A stretch of DNA of 64,000 bases from Bullera alba (GCA_001600095.1 BCIX01000001.1:7155198-7219197), one strand, 5' to 3'. Shown: positions 10,021 to 22,444, counted from the stretch's first letter. A program made the numbers and translations. The notes: generated by a model not told the origin, from the sequence alone.

Positions 10021-13000
10021 CTAGACGTCCCAGTCCGCTGTATCCTCTCCTTCGGCGATGAAAGGCTTGTCCAGACCAACGACCGAGCCCTCGCAGAGGG
10101 GACACGCTCCCGCGACAATCTCGTCCAGCTCGACCCTGGCAGCTTCTGCTCGGACGTAATCCACGTCCTTCTCCTTCTTCGACTTGCTTCTCTTCCCGCC
10201 CCCCACGCCGACATTGACCGCTTGTGCCAGAGCATCGGGAATAATGAGCTCTCGAAGACGGTCACCAGCGGCCATGAGCTTGTTCCTCCCGGTGACGCCC
10301 AATAGAAGATCCGTGGCTGTTGATCCCGAGGTGACGGCTCCTCGCCCAGACGACTCCTTGCTATGACGAGGCGTACCGGTTCCAGAGGCGGATGGCGAGA
10401 AGGATGATGAAAGAAGAGCCCTGTTGCCATCGGATGGCTTGACAACTAGCTCGTTCTGCAAATGCACTATACGGCGCAGTGTAGCCGCTGGTAGGTACTC
10501 CATCGCCTGTGCTCACGTCAGCTGATGTATCTTTTCATCGTGGTGATAGCTTATTCACCATCGTAATCAGGCAGTCCGCATGGAAGAAGTGTTGACAAGG
10601 GAACACGTAGAACTGCCTCGACACCAGAGCGAGCCCACACTTCCAGCACTTGTCGCCCATCTCCACCGTGACGAATCGATTTGCGAGATTGTCAATGTCC
10701 TTCTTGATCGACTCTGCCGACGCGGTAGCTTCGTCCATTTCGGCTCGCAACTCCTCAATCTTGGCCGAGTAGTCTTCGAGCGCGTTGCAAATCTCGGCTT
10801 TGAAGTCATCAATGACCACAAAGTCTGGGAAGAAGGGCAGAATGTCTTCGATTTTGACCAAATCCGTAGTCTCGAGGAACTTCATCGCACTGCGAGCCAT
10901 CAGGGTACGGAATGCTTGGAAGGCAGAGAGTACTCACCGTTTGATGTCCTTTTGCTCCTGCACCACGTATTTGGCTATCTTCAACCACAGCTTCTTTCTG
11001 AGTAAGTCGTCGTCCTCTGGCCTATCGGCGTTGATCTTTGCCAATTCCAGGTCACCCTTTTCAAGGGCGAGATCCACACTGCTTTCGTATAATCCCATTT
11101 TAGAGTAAAAGTGGACACAAGGCTGAACCCTGTTGTGCCGCTTACACAAGCGTAGCGCATAGTCCAAGTCATAGTACGGCTTCTCGGTGACTGGGTCGTC
11201 TGGGCAAGTTGACAGGAATTGCAACAAAGGCGCATCATCGGGATCTGGGTCGGAGACGTAGAGGGTGAGAAGGAGGTTGTATATCGTGGTGTCGGTGGAT
11301 GACTGCTCGTTGATAACGTGGGTGAGATATCGTACGGCCTGATTCGAGGTGATTGGTTCTTTGGGCCGATGCTGCTGTTGCAACAATGCTGGGATGAGCC
11401 GACGAGGGGATAGCGCTGGTCTCCGGATCCACGAGTCTACCGTTTCTTTCGGCTGATGTCTCATAAGAACCGATGCGAAGCGGTAGTACAGATCCAGAGT
11501 GTCCTATCGCAACGTCAATTGATTTTCGCTTTCAGATGCCCGTTGAACTAACCTGGCGATTGAGCACGTCGATGGCCTTCAGCCACTTCTCCTCATTCAC
11601 CCAGTGCTCTACGACCTTGCCGTGATCGCGATTCAGGTTGGCGAAGAAAAGGTATAGATCCGTACGACCATGACTTAGGATGAGCTCGTACACGACTTTT
11701 GGCTCAATGTCATGCTGCACGTAAGATCAGCCCTGACGATCAAGCCATATACTGAGGCGACCTACCTGGTACGTGGTGATGAAATTCGTCATGTCCTCTT
11801 CCATCATCTTCCTCTCTATCGTCAGACTCTCAACATCGGACGTAGCTGATTCTGCGGCGACAATATCTTCTAGAGTGTTGCATTTGCTGAGGTAGATTTC
11901 GATGAGCCATGTTGCCAACATCATGCGTTGTGTCCGGTCCTAGGCAGTCGTGAGCTTCTGAGTGATGACGTCTCGAACAGAACGCACCTTCTTGTCCAGC
12001 AAGTCCAGCCGTTCGGAGAGGTATATCCGCAAGGCATCTCTCTCGTTTGCATCAACGAACCGTAGGGCGACAAACTCGAAGCTCCGACTTGACTTAGCGT
12101 AGCATTGTGCGGCGGGAATGAATCGGCCCTGCTCGAACAGCCAGTCGCCCTGCCGCGAAAGTACGATATCTTTCTGCGTAGCAGTCTGAGATGGTCTTGG
12201 TGAGCAAGGCCCCTTAATATGAGGGCGCTTGTACTCACACGTGCGAAAGTCAGAGCGTCCGAGTACTCTCCTTTCTCCAACTTCGCTCTCCACACATCCC
12301 TATCCTCGTTTCTCACCAGTACCTCCAGGATGGAGCGATCCGTCGAAATCCAGAACGTCCGCGAGATTGGATCAGCGGACAGACCGATCGCTTTCTCGTT
12401 GGGTGCCTAGGAGTTTGGTAAGCCTTGATACAGCTTTACCTCAAGTACGACTTACGAGAGGTAGCTTCTCGTCAAAGACCACTTTCTCCGTCTCACGAGC
12501 GATGCCGACTATCCTGTCAGAATAGAGCAACAGCCAGTGCCATTGCGAGATGGCGATACCGACAGGCGCAGCATCCCGCCCGTCGTCTCGCTTGACTGGT
12601 ATCCGACTGAATGCTGGGGCCTCTTGTGCCTTCTGCTTTGGAGAGGGGTATGGCAGCAGCGACGGTTTGACGAGGACTTCTGAGGTCGCTGACGATGATA
12701 GCGGGGAAGCATACAGCCCAGGTCCTAGTCAAGGAGGTCAGCTTTCTTTCATCTTGTGGTTGTAGTAGCATACCTGTCAGCCAGGCGACAGCCGACGGCG
12801 GTGGCAGCGATGTATTTGTCTGGCCATCAGCTGTGGGCCAGTACATCCGCAGTAATGACGAAGCCGGTTGTCCAGGTAGCTCTTGAAATTCTGCAGAATT
12901 GATGAGCACGAATCAAGACGGGGAGTGAGTGACTCACTGGGTGCACCCTCTCTCGCAATCTTAAAGACCTCCTCTGCCCAACCGCCTCCTTTCCCGCCTG

Positions 13001-14112
13001 CCACTGTGTTTGACACATCGCCTTGGACCTCATACAATCGGTCTTCGGTGGTGAACAGCACCCATGCCCTGCGTGATGATTTGCCTCTCCCCGAGCTTCC
13101 GGACGGCCAGAAGCCATATCCGATACCCGTGATGGGTTTGGGATCACTCAAGGTGTAGACAGTCTGCAAGTCTCGCTCCAGCGGCTTGGCCATCGATATT
13201 GAAACCGACTTGAAGATGTCATCCTGGGGCGGTAATGGCAGGGAGAGAATCTGGCCAGATGCAGTGCCCAAGAGCATATCTGTTGAAGGAGGCGTCACTG
13301 CATCGCCTTTCGCCGGTCCTTGCCCATCCTGTCCATTGGCCTGACCTCCGTCCGTTGCAGCTGGTCCTGAGATAGGTGACCACCCAACTGAGGTGACCAC
13401 TTGGCGTAATCTCAGAGGCCGAGGGCGCCGCGATTGGACGGCTGGGTTTCCGGGACTGATGGGTAGATAGAAGGTATCGCCCGAGGAGGTGGTGATGATG
13501 AGATGTCGGGCCGTGGGATTTGCGAACAATTGTTGTATGGCCGGCAGCTCTTTGGGTTGCTTCTCTCCCTTTTCCGGTGCTGGTCTAGGTAGATCTATCG
13601 TCACCAGCTCGTCTGGCTTATTGAGATCGATGATGATGATTGATAGTGGGGCCACAGCGAGGAATAGCACGTTGTTGGCGGCTGTAAGATGTAGAATTGC
13701 TGAAGGAGGGGTATATTGGACCAAAGAAAGGGAGAATAGGGGCGGTAGCGATGAGTTGGTCAGTCGAGCCGAGGGTATGAAGCCTGTTTCCAGCTGGTAC
13801 CCAAGATTAGCATAGGCGCAAGCTACCTAGACTGTTGGCTGAAATGCGGTATATGCTCACGGCTTGAACCATGCCGGCGTCCTCTGGCTCCTCGTCCCCG
13901 TCATCACGCTCGAAACCTTCGTACTCGACGTCTGAGATGTCCGGTCCACCATTGCCATAGCCTGGGATGGGAGGCGATCTCAGGCCATTGCCCGTATTCG
14001 AGGTATATCGCGCAGGGTTGGACGGTCCAGATGGATGCTCGACAACTGCGGTTCAATCAGTGATAGTCGTCGGACATATTGCGACAGTCTCACAGTCATC
14101 CAGCATGGACAT
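10021..14112 (-). CDS. VPS18: Vacuolar sorting protein 18 (Pep3), HOPS/CORVET core subunit with C-terminal RING
   Basis: Start ATG 14112 (MSMLDD, intron after codon 6), stop TAG 10023-10021, with many short introns and about 1,000 aa. The N-terminal half is the beta-propeller (SAILHLTAANNVLFLAVAP; DTFYLPISPG; VGIARETEKVVFDEKLPL). The middle is an alpha-solenoid clathrin-like repeat (WLFEQGRFIPAAQCYAKSSR; LILSHGRTDLYLFFANLNRD; ALEKGDLELAKINADRPED), followed by the Vps18 signature KFLETTDLVKIEDILPFFPD. A coiled-coil stretch leads to the zinc-binding RING: CWKCG, FPCQHFFHADC and finally ACPLCEG. The protein tethers vacuolar and endosomal membranes for fusion. All expected domains are present in order. 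Confidence 0.92.
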
Positions 14113-14407
14113 ATCGAGAGGCCACTAGCCTTGAGCTCCGCTGATATTGCTCTCTTCGCACTGCCTGGTCCTTTTGAAGCACTGTCAATGATGCTCTATC
14201 CGTCGTCGACGCCGTCATAAGATGCTTGGACGACGGGTCGGACGGCCCCGGTTAGGTACAAAGTGGGTGGGTGAATTACGTCAACATGGTAATCGTGCAT
14301 GTCGTGCTGCTGCAGCTTGAACAACGTACCTGGCCACTGACTGAAGGTCGATGTTGAGGCATTGAGTATCTGCTCATCCAACCTCTACTCCGTCCAACAA
14401 GGTCAAC
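14113..14407. promoter_or_regulatory. Divergent promoter between VPS18 and PRP3
   Basis: Only 295 bp separate the two ATGs, so both genes must share this region as promoter. No TATA box is evident in either direction. Confidence 0.55.
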
Positions 14408-16341
14408 ATGTCCCGAAGAGCCGGAGAGGATGGCGGTCCGGATCCCAAAAGAGCTCGTACGGATGCTCCAACACCTGCAGCCTCAGCCCCAGCGCTTGAT
14501 CTCGCCTCCATCCGAGCTCGAATCGCAGCGACGAAAGCGGCTCTCGAAGCAAAGCATGCCTCGTCAACATCCTCGCCTTCTCCGGCACCCGCTGCCGCTC
14601 CTGCCAAGCCAGCAGCATCTTCCACTCCTACGGCTGTTGGACCATCGTCCCTGCCGCCTCCGCCGACCATGACGAATTCCGTAGCGGAGAAACTGGCAGC
14701 GGCCAAAGCCCGTATCGAGGCTTTGAATGCCAGAGCAAAGAACCCATATCTCTCAGGATCGGGCTCAATGCCTAAGACGGAGCCTGCACCTACACCGGCT
14801 CCAGCGACCAACTCGTCCATCGCATTGCATCCGTTGCTCATGGCGGAAACGCAGTCAAAGGCAGAACATGACAAGAACGAGAAACGCAGGGAAAGGGATA
14901 GATACAAGACCATGGCGCCGAAGTTCTCGACGGTCAAAGCGAACGCTGCGGTAGCGCCTCCTCCAGGCAAGATGGTGCCCGTCGCCGCGCCAGTGCTCAA
15001 CCCTTATGCTGCGAGGCCAGAAACGACAGCAACAGACGAGGCGGGAGGTAGTGCCGGTGGGCCCGGCCCAGGTAGTGGTGCAACTGCGAGGAGATCGAGA
15101 AAGATGCACTTTAGTGCTCCGGGGAAGTATGTTCAGCAGGGTGAAGTCTTGAGGAACGAGGAGAAGATGGAAGCTTTAAGACAGCGAATTGCCGAAGCAA
15201 GTAAGAAGGCGGGTCTTGATAGCGAGTTTGACACTTTGGAGCGAAGCTTAAAGGTGAGTGGCTAAGGGGGGGATTCCGACCACGAGGATTAAGCTAATAT
15301 GAGCCTCCATTAGCGACAACCACCTCCAGAGGTCGAATGGTGGGACAGGGCCATCCTGCCCGTCGACAGTACTTACGACGACATCGAGTCGGCCGTCGAG
15401 TGGATCACAACGTCGCAAGACTCGCTCATCACCCATCTTGTCCAGCATCCCATCCCGATTGCTGCGCCTGGAGACAAGCAATTGCCCAGTAGAGGTCTCA
15501 TGCTCACGAAGAAGGAGCAGAAGAAAATGCGACGACAAAGGCGGAAAGCCGAGCTGGAGGACAAGAGGGATAGACAGAAGATGGGATTGATACCGCCCGA
15601 CCCACCAAAAGTCCGGCTGGCCAACTTGATGAAGGTCTTGACGTCCGACGCGGTGCAAGATCCTACAAAGGTCGAGGCCAAGGTCAAGAAGGAGGTCGCG
15701 ATGAGGCAGTATAGGCACGAGGCGGATAATGAGAACCGAAAGTTGACTCCGGAGCAGAGGAAGCAGAAGGAGTACGAGCAGCTGCAAGCTAGGGAGAGGA
15801 AGGGTATCTACGGAGCGGCCTTCAAGTGAGTGACAAGTCCTAGTAGCGTTTGGCTGGCCTGGCTAACCACTACTTCAGGATCAAATACCTCACAAACGGT
15901 CGGCACAAGTTCAAGGTCCGAGAAACCGCAAAGAAGGACTTGTTGACCGGAGTGTGCATCTTCCACCCCTCATTCGCCCTGGTTCTGGTCGAAGGGACCG
16001 ACAAGGGGATCAAGCATTATCGACAGTTGATGGAGAACCGAATCGACTGGACCGAAGAAGCACGACCCCGAGCCGAAGATGCAGCAGAGGAGGATGCCGA
16101 CGCCGATGCCGAAGGTGGAGCTGCCCCCGAGAGCAGTAAAGGGGGTCAGGCGGAACCTGACAGCTTGGAGGATAACAAGTGCGAGCTGATCTGGAGCGGC
16201 GAGATCCCAGATCGAACCTTCAATCAGTTCAGAGCTCGACATGCCGAAACGGATCACAGGGCGAAAGACTGGTTAACGACCCGGTACGAGGGGTACTGGG
16301 ATCTGGCCAAGAGGCACGTTTGGACCGGCGAGGAGTTCTAG
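14408..16341 (+). CDS. PRP3: U4/U6 small nuclear ribonucleoprotein Prp3
   Basis: Spliceosome component of the U4/U6.U5 tri-snRNP in the nucleus. Start ATG 14408 (MSRRAGEDGG), stop TAG 16339-16341. Introns lie at about 15254-15313 and 15828-15879; the second joins AAFK/IKYLTNG in frame. The N-terminal third is an Ala/Pro-rich linker. The PRP3 domain follows (LTKKEQKKMRRQRRKAE; PPDPPKVRLANLMKVL; DPTKVEAKVKKEVAMR). The C-terminal DUF1115-type domain ends the protein (LLTGVCIFHPSFALVLVEG; KHYRQLMENRIDW; CELIWSGEIPDRTF). Length about 600 aa. No PWI domain is seen at the N-terminus, unlike human PRPF3. Intronic and coding features are ordinary. Confidence 0.92.
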
Positions 16342-17088
16342 CCTGGTCGCAACCAAGAAGCGTGGGCAGAACCTCTTCGCTCGGCTGCCTTGGCTCGCTG
16401 GTTTGCACATCCGTGGGTGTTGTAGGTATCCCACAGAGTTACAGCATGCACGTAGCCCGGCACCGTCCTCCCTTCCCCCAGTCTCACTTACCCGTAAATA
16501 CTCACTACACAATGATTACTCTGCCTTTTCCTTCGTGTTATACTGTGGGGATCCAACGGCCAACAGCCTGCTGGTCTGACCACGCTGATCTCGGCTCAAA
16601 TCGGTAGATTGGCTCGTCAGTTGATGGAACATGACGGGTAATCACGGGCTGGCTCGGTCGGAAGATCCTTTTATCAACTCGAGTCCTCCACTGGACTAAT
16701 GACGCGCTTTCCATATTCAACACCCATCCTCGAAGCTATGCTCGCTAGTTGGGGTGGGGAGAGGCGCTTCTGACGTCTTATCTAAATTCTGAAACGAGAA
16801 TCGAATCTCGAGTACTCACGCAGACTTCCCGCGGATCTTTTGTTGTCGAATACGACTATTGCTCTCGCCGTGCGCTGGAGGGGGAAAAGACCTCCATCTG
16901 CCTCGAGAGAGCGGCGTTGGAAGCTGATGTCTCAGCATCTCAATCCTTTGGAGTCGGGTCTTCGAATGAGTTGGCCATCTAGTGCAGGTGGGGAGAGTCG
17001 CTGCTGATAGTCTCAATTCTTAGCCGAAGTGTAGCAACTCGTCATACCAATCACCTCTCGCCTCCCGCCATTCATCACTCAAGATCGG

Positions 17089-17102
17089 AGGATCCTTTGA
17101 TA
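17089..17102 (+). promoter_or_regulatory. Shared upstream element AGGATCCTTTGATA (copy 4)
   Basis: The 14-mer AGGATCCTTTGATA lies 307 bp upstream of ATG 17409. The same word in the same orientation relative to the gene occurs upstream of copies 5 and 6 (46245-46258 and 47639-47652). GGCCTCTCGT and an ACGCTG-like word follow within about 40 bp in each case. Confidence 0.6.
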
Positions 17103-17302
17103 TGGTAAAGCGACGATGGCCTCTCGTTCTACGCTGAAGATAGGGTGTCGCCTCCATCTGCTTCCAGACTGCGTGATGAAGCTGATTCATCGGTCTTTTG
17201 ACTCTGGTCTTCGAATGTGTTGGCCGACTTCGATTGTGATAGCCGCTACAGCGCCCACCCGTCGAAGAAGAGGCAACTGGATGACTGCGGGACACTGGCA
17301 GG

Positions 17303-17309
17303 TATAAAA
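17303..17309 (+). promoter_or_regulatory. TATA box of zinc-ribbon-like gene copy 4
   Basis: GGTATAAAAC, 100 bp upstream of ATG 17409; canonical TATA box. Confidence 0.6.
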
Positions 17310-17408
17310 CACGCTGCACGGAGACTCGTCGGTCCTTCACCCGCCACTTTCACTGACTGGACCTACCACAGCCTTCACTGATCAAGACAAGTCCACCAGC
17401 ACCTTAAC

Positions 17409-18149
17409 ATGTCCCAACCCACGCGAGGCATCATTCGCGGTCGTCCTGTGACTATTGTCAATCACGACGGACACCTCTACCGGCTGGAAGAGCGCGATGA
17501 CCACTTATCCCGACGAGGCCGTCCTGGTGACACGATAACGGACCCAGAGACTGGTGCTACCGAATACTTCTGGTACAACGACGGTCAGTACGATTACTAT
17601 GCCGTCGACGATGAGAATGCTCCCTCGGACACTGGAGCTGTAGCCCTAGATCCTCACGCTGGGATGAACACATCTGCAGCCCAATTTTCTCTCGGCCACA
17701 GTGAGTGATGGGCGACTTCTCATCCTCCATGAATTGTGACTATAGATTCGCGCTCGAACCCATGTCAGATGTAGCGAGCAGTTCTAGCGGTGTTACCAAT
17801 CAGCATGGCTTCAAGACTGAGATTCTCGGTGAATTGTATACTGTCGAGAACGGAGCAGATGAGCACAGGCCACACAAAGTCAGAAGGGCCCGAACGCCTG
17901 ACAATTATGAGCAATGCCGAAGCTGCTCTGACGTGGACACGAAGGGTGGTTTCACCTTTGAAGACGAGCTGCGTTTGAACACGCAAAATGAAGTGGATTC
18001 AGTGCGAACCCATCCCGTCTGCGGCAGTGTGAGTGGGCGAGTTAGTGTGTGAAGGGTGAAGCTCCACGAAGCTGACCCATCGGCCGCCGTTTTAGTGTTG
18101 GTCCGCGCTGCAGAGTGGCTTCAAAACGATCGAGCGGGCTGGGCGATGA
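17409..18149 (+). CDS. Uncharacterised small protein, CxxC...CxxC zinc-ribbon-like family (copy 4)
   Basis: Unrecognised family. Exon 1 17409-17704, intron 17705-17745 (41 nt), exon 2 17746-18028, intron 18029-18095 (67 nt), exon 3 18096-18149; about 210 aa. Residues 1-90 hold a beta-like, aromatic N-terminal part (TIVNHDGHLYRL, then ATEYFWYNDGQYDYYAV and SDTGAVA). Then QCRSC, 31 residues including GFTFEDELRLNT, and HPVCGS/CWS. The slash marks the phase-0 junction, so the last Cys is codon 1 of exon 3. The tail is SALQSGFKTIERAGR. The third exon is supported because copies 5 and 6 have the same exon (CWSK..NGS..VER). Without splicing the frame would stop at 18052. Confidence 0.62.
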
Positions 18150-19151
18150 ACTGTCCTTGGTGAAGCGTGCGCTTCATCAGTGGAGCGTGTGTTCATCACG
18201 GGCTACAAGCGGAGAGTGGAGCCGGAATGGATTGGACATGTAATCTGGGCTATGCTTGGTCAAGCAGACTTGGTAAGTTCCCTTTCAGGCAATCCTCCTA
18301 CGAAGATGTATGCAGTATTTGGTGCTGTTGAGCTGTAGATTGCGGTAGATGCGTTCCATCTTGGAGGTCGATCGCTCGCTTTTGTGATGAGGCTGACATG
18401 CGTACGAACGAGCGCATCCGAGTGGAGTCACTACTGCCGCAGGCCGCTCGAGTAGCGCAGCTTCAGTTTCAGCCGCGATTTCTCCGTGCTCCACAATAGC
18501 AATCTCGGCGCCGTCCTCAGTGAGTCCAGCCAGTCCCAGCGCCCAGCCGCACGTCGTACTCTACCGGCTGCCGCCACATGTCACCGTCGGTCAAAGGCTC
18601 AGCTCGATCTAGACTCGCAGACACAGTCTGGTCCAGAGTTCGCTTCGAGCTCTCGAGTTCCACTCTGCTCCACCGAACCCGGCAAGTGCATCTCACTGTT
18701 CGGCACATCATCGCCGGTCTATCGCTTCGACTCCTAGAGTCTGGAGTGTGAGTTGGTTTGACTCATCAGGATACCGTTCCAAAATTCAAGCAGTCCTTCA
18801 GTAGTGTCATGTACAGTCTTGCGCAGTCTGGCAGCTGCTGAAATGACGACTGAAGTCACTGATCCTCACCTATCCTACTCCAGCCTACTCCTATCCTCAC
18901 TGATCCGAGGGCTTCCGAGGGGTTTATTAAGCATATAGCGATCAGGGCGATCAGGGACAAGGCACAGGAGGACACAGGCAGGCAAGGGCAGGCACAGGCC
19001 ATCGAATTCAAAAGTTACTACCCTCTGGGATTGCGCTTCGCCCTGCTTCGCCTGATGACTGACAGTACTCTGCAGTCCTCTACACACAGTAGAGCCTCAT
19101 ACAGCTCACACAACAGCGTCGCACTCCAGGCCACGCCTAGAACCGCATAAA

Positions 19152-19191
19152 GCTCAGACCTGCTCAGACCTGCCCAGACCTGCCCAGACTC
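19152..19191 (+). repeat. 10-bp tandem repeat, four copies
   Basis: GCTCAGACCT, GCTCAGACCT, GCCCAGACCT, GCCCAGACTC: period 10, with T-to-C changes in copies 3 and 4. Confidence 0.85.
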
Positions 19192-19944
19192 CATAACCGC
19201 GGCCGGTGCCGAGTAAGCTTATCTGAACGCAATTAAGCCGTCGGGACTGTGGCTACGAAGGGCTACAAACAATGTACTCTGAAGTCTGAAGCTGTCTGAC
19301 GCGATCAGACATGACTAGTGACTCAGCATTCCCACGCAATGCTACACATGATAAGCTACAGACTTGTTGCATACACGGGGCTGAGGGAGCCACGGAACGG
19401 AAGGTGAGGGCTGAGCTGAGCGCTTAGCACTGAGTACTGAGCATCAATCTACAGCGATCCTGCCTATCGAAATGTCATGACTAATGACTGCTTGACTAGG
19501 CATTGGCAAAGCACGGCGAGCTCTGCATGGCGGGAGTCGTGCGAGAACAGGTCTTGCTTTGCACTGGGTGAGTAACCACCCTTAACCACCCTAGCCTGTC
19601 GGCTCCTGTCGGTCTAGAATTTGGGCCTCTGGCTGCCCGAGGCTATGGCCAACTCTGGCCCCGATCTATTGCCATCCTGTTTGTTCTCTTTGTTGGCCGT
19701 CGCTGATGTCATGGGTGGAGATAGAGCGATGGATATCGGCGTATCTCTGGCATGGCGAAGGCAAGCATGTCCGAATCGAGAACATGGAGCGTGCCGAAAC
19801 GTGGCAACTCGTGGCGTCCGAACCGCAGTCGCATGACTGCCGCATGCTGGCATGTGTCGGCAATGGCCAGCGCCACAGCGCCACTGTTTTCAACCGATGT
19901 GTTCTAGAAGTGAGCTATACATCTTTATACGTTCAAGACTATTC

Positions 19945-20045
19945 AAGGGTTTGCACCTGTTTGCACCTATTTGCACTGGGTTTGCACTTTGCAGGGGTTT
20001 GCGTCTGTTGGCGTGTTGCTGGGTGTTGGCCTGCGTTGGCGTGAA
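19945..20045 (+). repeat. TTTGCAC/TTGGCGT short repeat cluster
   Basis: TTTGCAC occurs four times at irregular 10-17 bp spacing, then changes into GTTGGCGTG and GTTGGCCTG words. Imperfect local repeat, non-coding. Confidence 0.6.
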
Positions 20046-20835
20046 AGTCTATTTTCACAATGCATGACGTCCGGACGCCAGATGATGGGGGCGGTCAGTA
20101 GGCGGCGTCCCAAATGATGTTATCGCTATCCTGGTCTGTTATTGAGATCGCCGACTGGGAGAGACTGGGAGTCTTCAGAGCTTCATGCCTCATGGTCAAT
20201 CCCGCGGAACGGCGCTGGTGATGATGGCATCCTTGCGGCAGGTTTCGGTAGCAAGGGAAGCCGGCGCGGGATCAGTTGCATTTGACACCGTCCGCCGATT
20301 CCCACACTCTGGAGTCTGCTCAGTTAAGTCTAGTTAAGTTAGTTGCGGCCGCGGAAACGTGCAACGGCTGCCACTTGCTCGGGCGCTGCCAGCTCGATCC
20401 ACGCCCTGATCGGATGGCCCCCACCAGCCCCCGCCCCGTCGGCGGCTTCCCAGACATCATACCATGTACAGTCCTTCGCTAGACGAGCCGGCATATGAGC
20501 TCGTGGCAAAACAAGTCAAAGCTAGTAGCCAGAGTCAGACGGCTACCTTTTCCAGTCTCGAGTTTCGAGTCGGTTTGACTAAGCATGGCTTATCTCATAT
20601 CTCACCAAAATCTCCACCTCCACCCGTGGGCGAGTCATGTAGTCATGCTTATGAGATCCATCGAGCCGATCGCCTAGCGGTCCATCGACCCTTGGGTGTT
20701 CTTGGGCTACCCTTGGCCTGGTCCTGAAGACGAGATGATCCCAAGCCCGGCCTTCGGCCAGCGAAGCCGCGAGCGTAAACCGCTCGGCGCAGATTTCTCG
20801 CCATCATCCTGATTAGCTAAGGGTATATCGTGGAT

Positions 20836-20860
20836 ACCATATATAGCATCTATAAAGGTA
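20836..20860 (+). promoter_or_regulatory. TATA region of the bZIP gene
   Basis: Two TATA-like words, CATATATAGC and CTATAAAGG, lie about 175-195 bp upstream of ATG 21032, followed by a pyrimidine-rich leader. Confidence 0.5.
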
Positions 20861-21031
20861 CCTGTATCGACGCCTCCAGAGTCCCAGACAATCTCTTGCT
20901 GTACCTGAGCAACTCATTTCATTGAACATCTGATCTCTACTCTCGAGCACCTCTACGTCCAACTATCACTAGACTAGCACTCGTCTCGTACCACTTTCGT
21001 CGAACATCACACTACCTCCGACGATACTCCG

Positions 21032-22444
21032 ATGGCAACCGCTCTCACCATGAGTTCGAACCCACTACCGACCGATGGCTTGCAGCTGCAACGACAGCAG
21101 GCTCAGAGCTCGTCGTCCACCGACTCGAAAGCTAGCATCATTGTGAGTTGCAGTTGCATCCTTCATTGCCGCAACCCAAAACACCATCCCACTCTATCTT
21201 TGGCTGTGCTGTTTTATCAATCAAGCTCGGCCGCCGCAGCCCGCTTGGCGCCGCGGCTAGGATGGCCGGGCAGGGCCGGGCAGTTCCCCCCGCTCCTCCC
21301 CGACGGCCATTTGTGATTTGTGATTGCAATGCTGACTTGACTCTCCTCGTCTGTCCTTTGCTCGTCTAGAACGCTGTGCCAGCATGGGGTTCCTACTTAT
21401 ACCAGAACTTCCTCCTCCCAGCCTTCTCCCCATCCGAGTGGTTGAACACGCCCGGCGCTGGACCACAGCACACGAATACGGATAGCAACACCGTCAACAC
21501 CGACAACAACAATACCTCCGACGACACCTCTTCAGTCATGAACGACTACTTTGGCAACGCCACTGCCGCCTCGGCCATGGGTAACACCTGGAGCGATCAG
21601 AACAACATGTTCTCGGCGTCCAGCGGCTTCTCGTCAAACTCGTACAACATGATCACGCAGCCCTTGGCACGTTCACAAACCCACCCACTACCTCAAACTG
21701 CCTCATACTTTCCCAACCACTTTCAACAGTCTAGCAACGCGGGTCCATCCTCCTTCTACCCACAGCCATACTACAATGCGATCCCCACCCACCTACTGCA
21801 GCAGACCAACTCGTCGACATCCTCTTCTCAGACGATATCACCCTCTATAGACGTGATCGAAGCTCAAATTGTACGTACGCCATCACCTACCATCGACTCG
21901 AACACATCCTCACCCGCCCGTAAGCACAACCACCGACTCCACGCTAATACCGGCAAGAAGAGGTCGAGCAGCAGCGAGGTCAAGGCAGTCACGCAAGCGC
22001 TCCACGCCCCGGCTCTGCATGACAAGCGCCGCCGAGCTTCGTCTTTCGACACCGACGGCAGCCATGACGAGGACCACGATGACCCTTTGGTCGAGGTCGA
22101 TGGTCTAGGAGAGAACGTGTATGAGATTGCGGAGGGTGTTGAGCGGGATGGTATGATCTGGGGGATGAAGGTGGAAGACTACAGAGCGCTGTCCGCACGA
22201 GAGAGGAAGAGAGTTAGGAATAGGATCTCTGCCAGAACATTCCGAGCTAAGCGCAAGGGTGAGTGAATGCCCAACCAGTGTGGGTTGACCATAGCTGACT
22301 TTTACCTCAGAACACCTTTCCACGCTCGAAACAGACCTCAACTCGAAAGACCTCCAGATCAAGCTCGCCAAAGATGAAGCGGAGATTCTGCGCAGACAGG
22401 TCGAAGAGCTCAAGCTTAGACTCTGCAAGTACGAGAGGATATAG
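21032..22444 (+). CDS. bZIP transcription factor
   Basis: Nuclear DNA-binding protein of about 350 aa. Start ATG 21032, stop TAG 22442-22444. Introns at about 21142-21369 (ASII/NAVPAWG; long for this window) and 22260-22311. The N-terminal and central parts are Asn/Ser/Gln-rich and probably disordered, with TPSPT-type phosphorylation sites and a basic patch KKRSSSS. The basic region near the C-terminus has the bZIP signature NRISARTFR (N-x7-R) inside RKRVRNRISARTFRAKRK. A leucine-zipper heptad helix follows at the very end (STLETDLNSKDLQIKLA; ILRRQVEELKLRL). The zipper ends the protein after about 40 residues. I cannot assign it to a named regulator. It is not obviously Hac1/Hxl1, because no paired Ire1-type splice loops were seen. 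Confidence 0.85.

Larger units (their letters stand above)
16342..17408. other. Spacer and extended promoter of zinc-ribbon-like copy 4, with a duplicated module
   Basis: About 1.07 kb with no gene. The proximal part is the promoter of copy 4. It contains two related modules about 250-260 bp apart (16832-16976 and 17089-17225), which share GGATC..TTTG, CTCTCG, CCTCCATCTGC and GGTCTTCGAATG(A/T)GTTGGCC in the same order. Confidence 0.65.
18150..21031. other. Gene-free 2.9-kb spacer rich in short tandem words
   Basis: No supported gene on either strand; the open frames are short, overlap each other and lack splice partners. The segment holds many immediate duplications of 6-12 bp, such as the four-copy 10-mer at 19152-19191, the TTTGCAC cluster at 19949-19990 and the GGCAGG(CA) words near 18970. 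The right end is the promoter of the bZIP gene. Confidence 0.6.

Noticed and set aside
9798..10445. 215-aa minus-strand frame overlapping the VPS18 3' end
   Set aside because: Out of frame with the VPS18 RING exon; Arg/Ser-rich shadow.
14196..15109. Minus-strand frames up to 208 aa opposite PRP3
   Set aside because: Ala/Gly-rich antisense of the Ala/Pro-rich PRP3 N-terminus.
21032..22444. bZIP gene as HAC1/HXL1 with Ire1 splicing
   Set aside because: The bZIP sits at the extreme C-terminus and no paired Ire1-type CNG/CNG splice loops were found.
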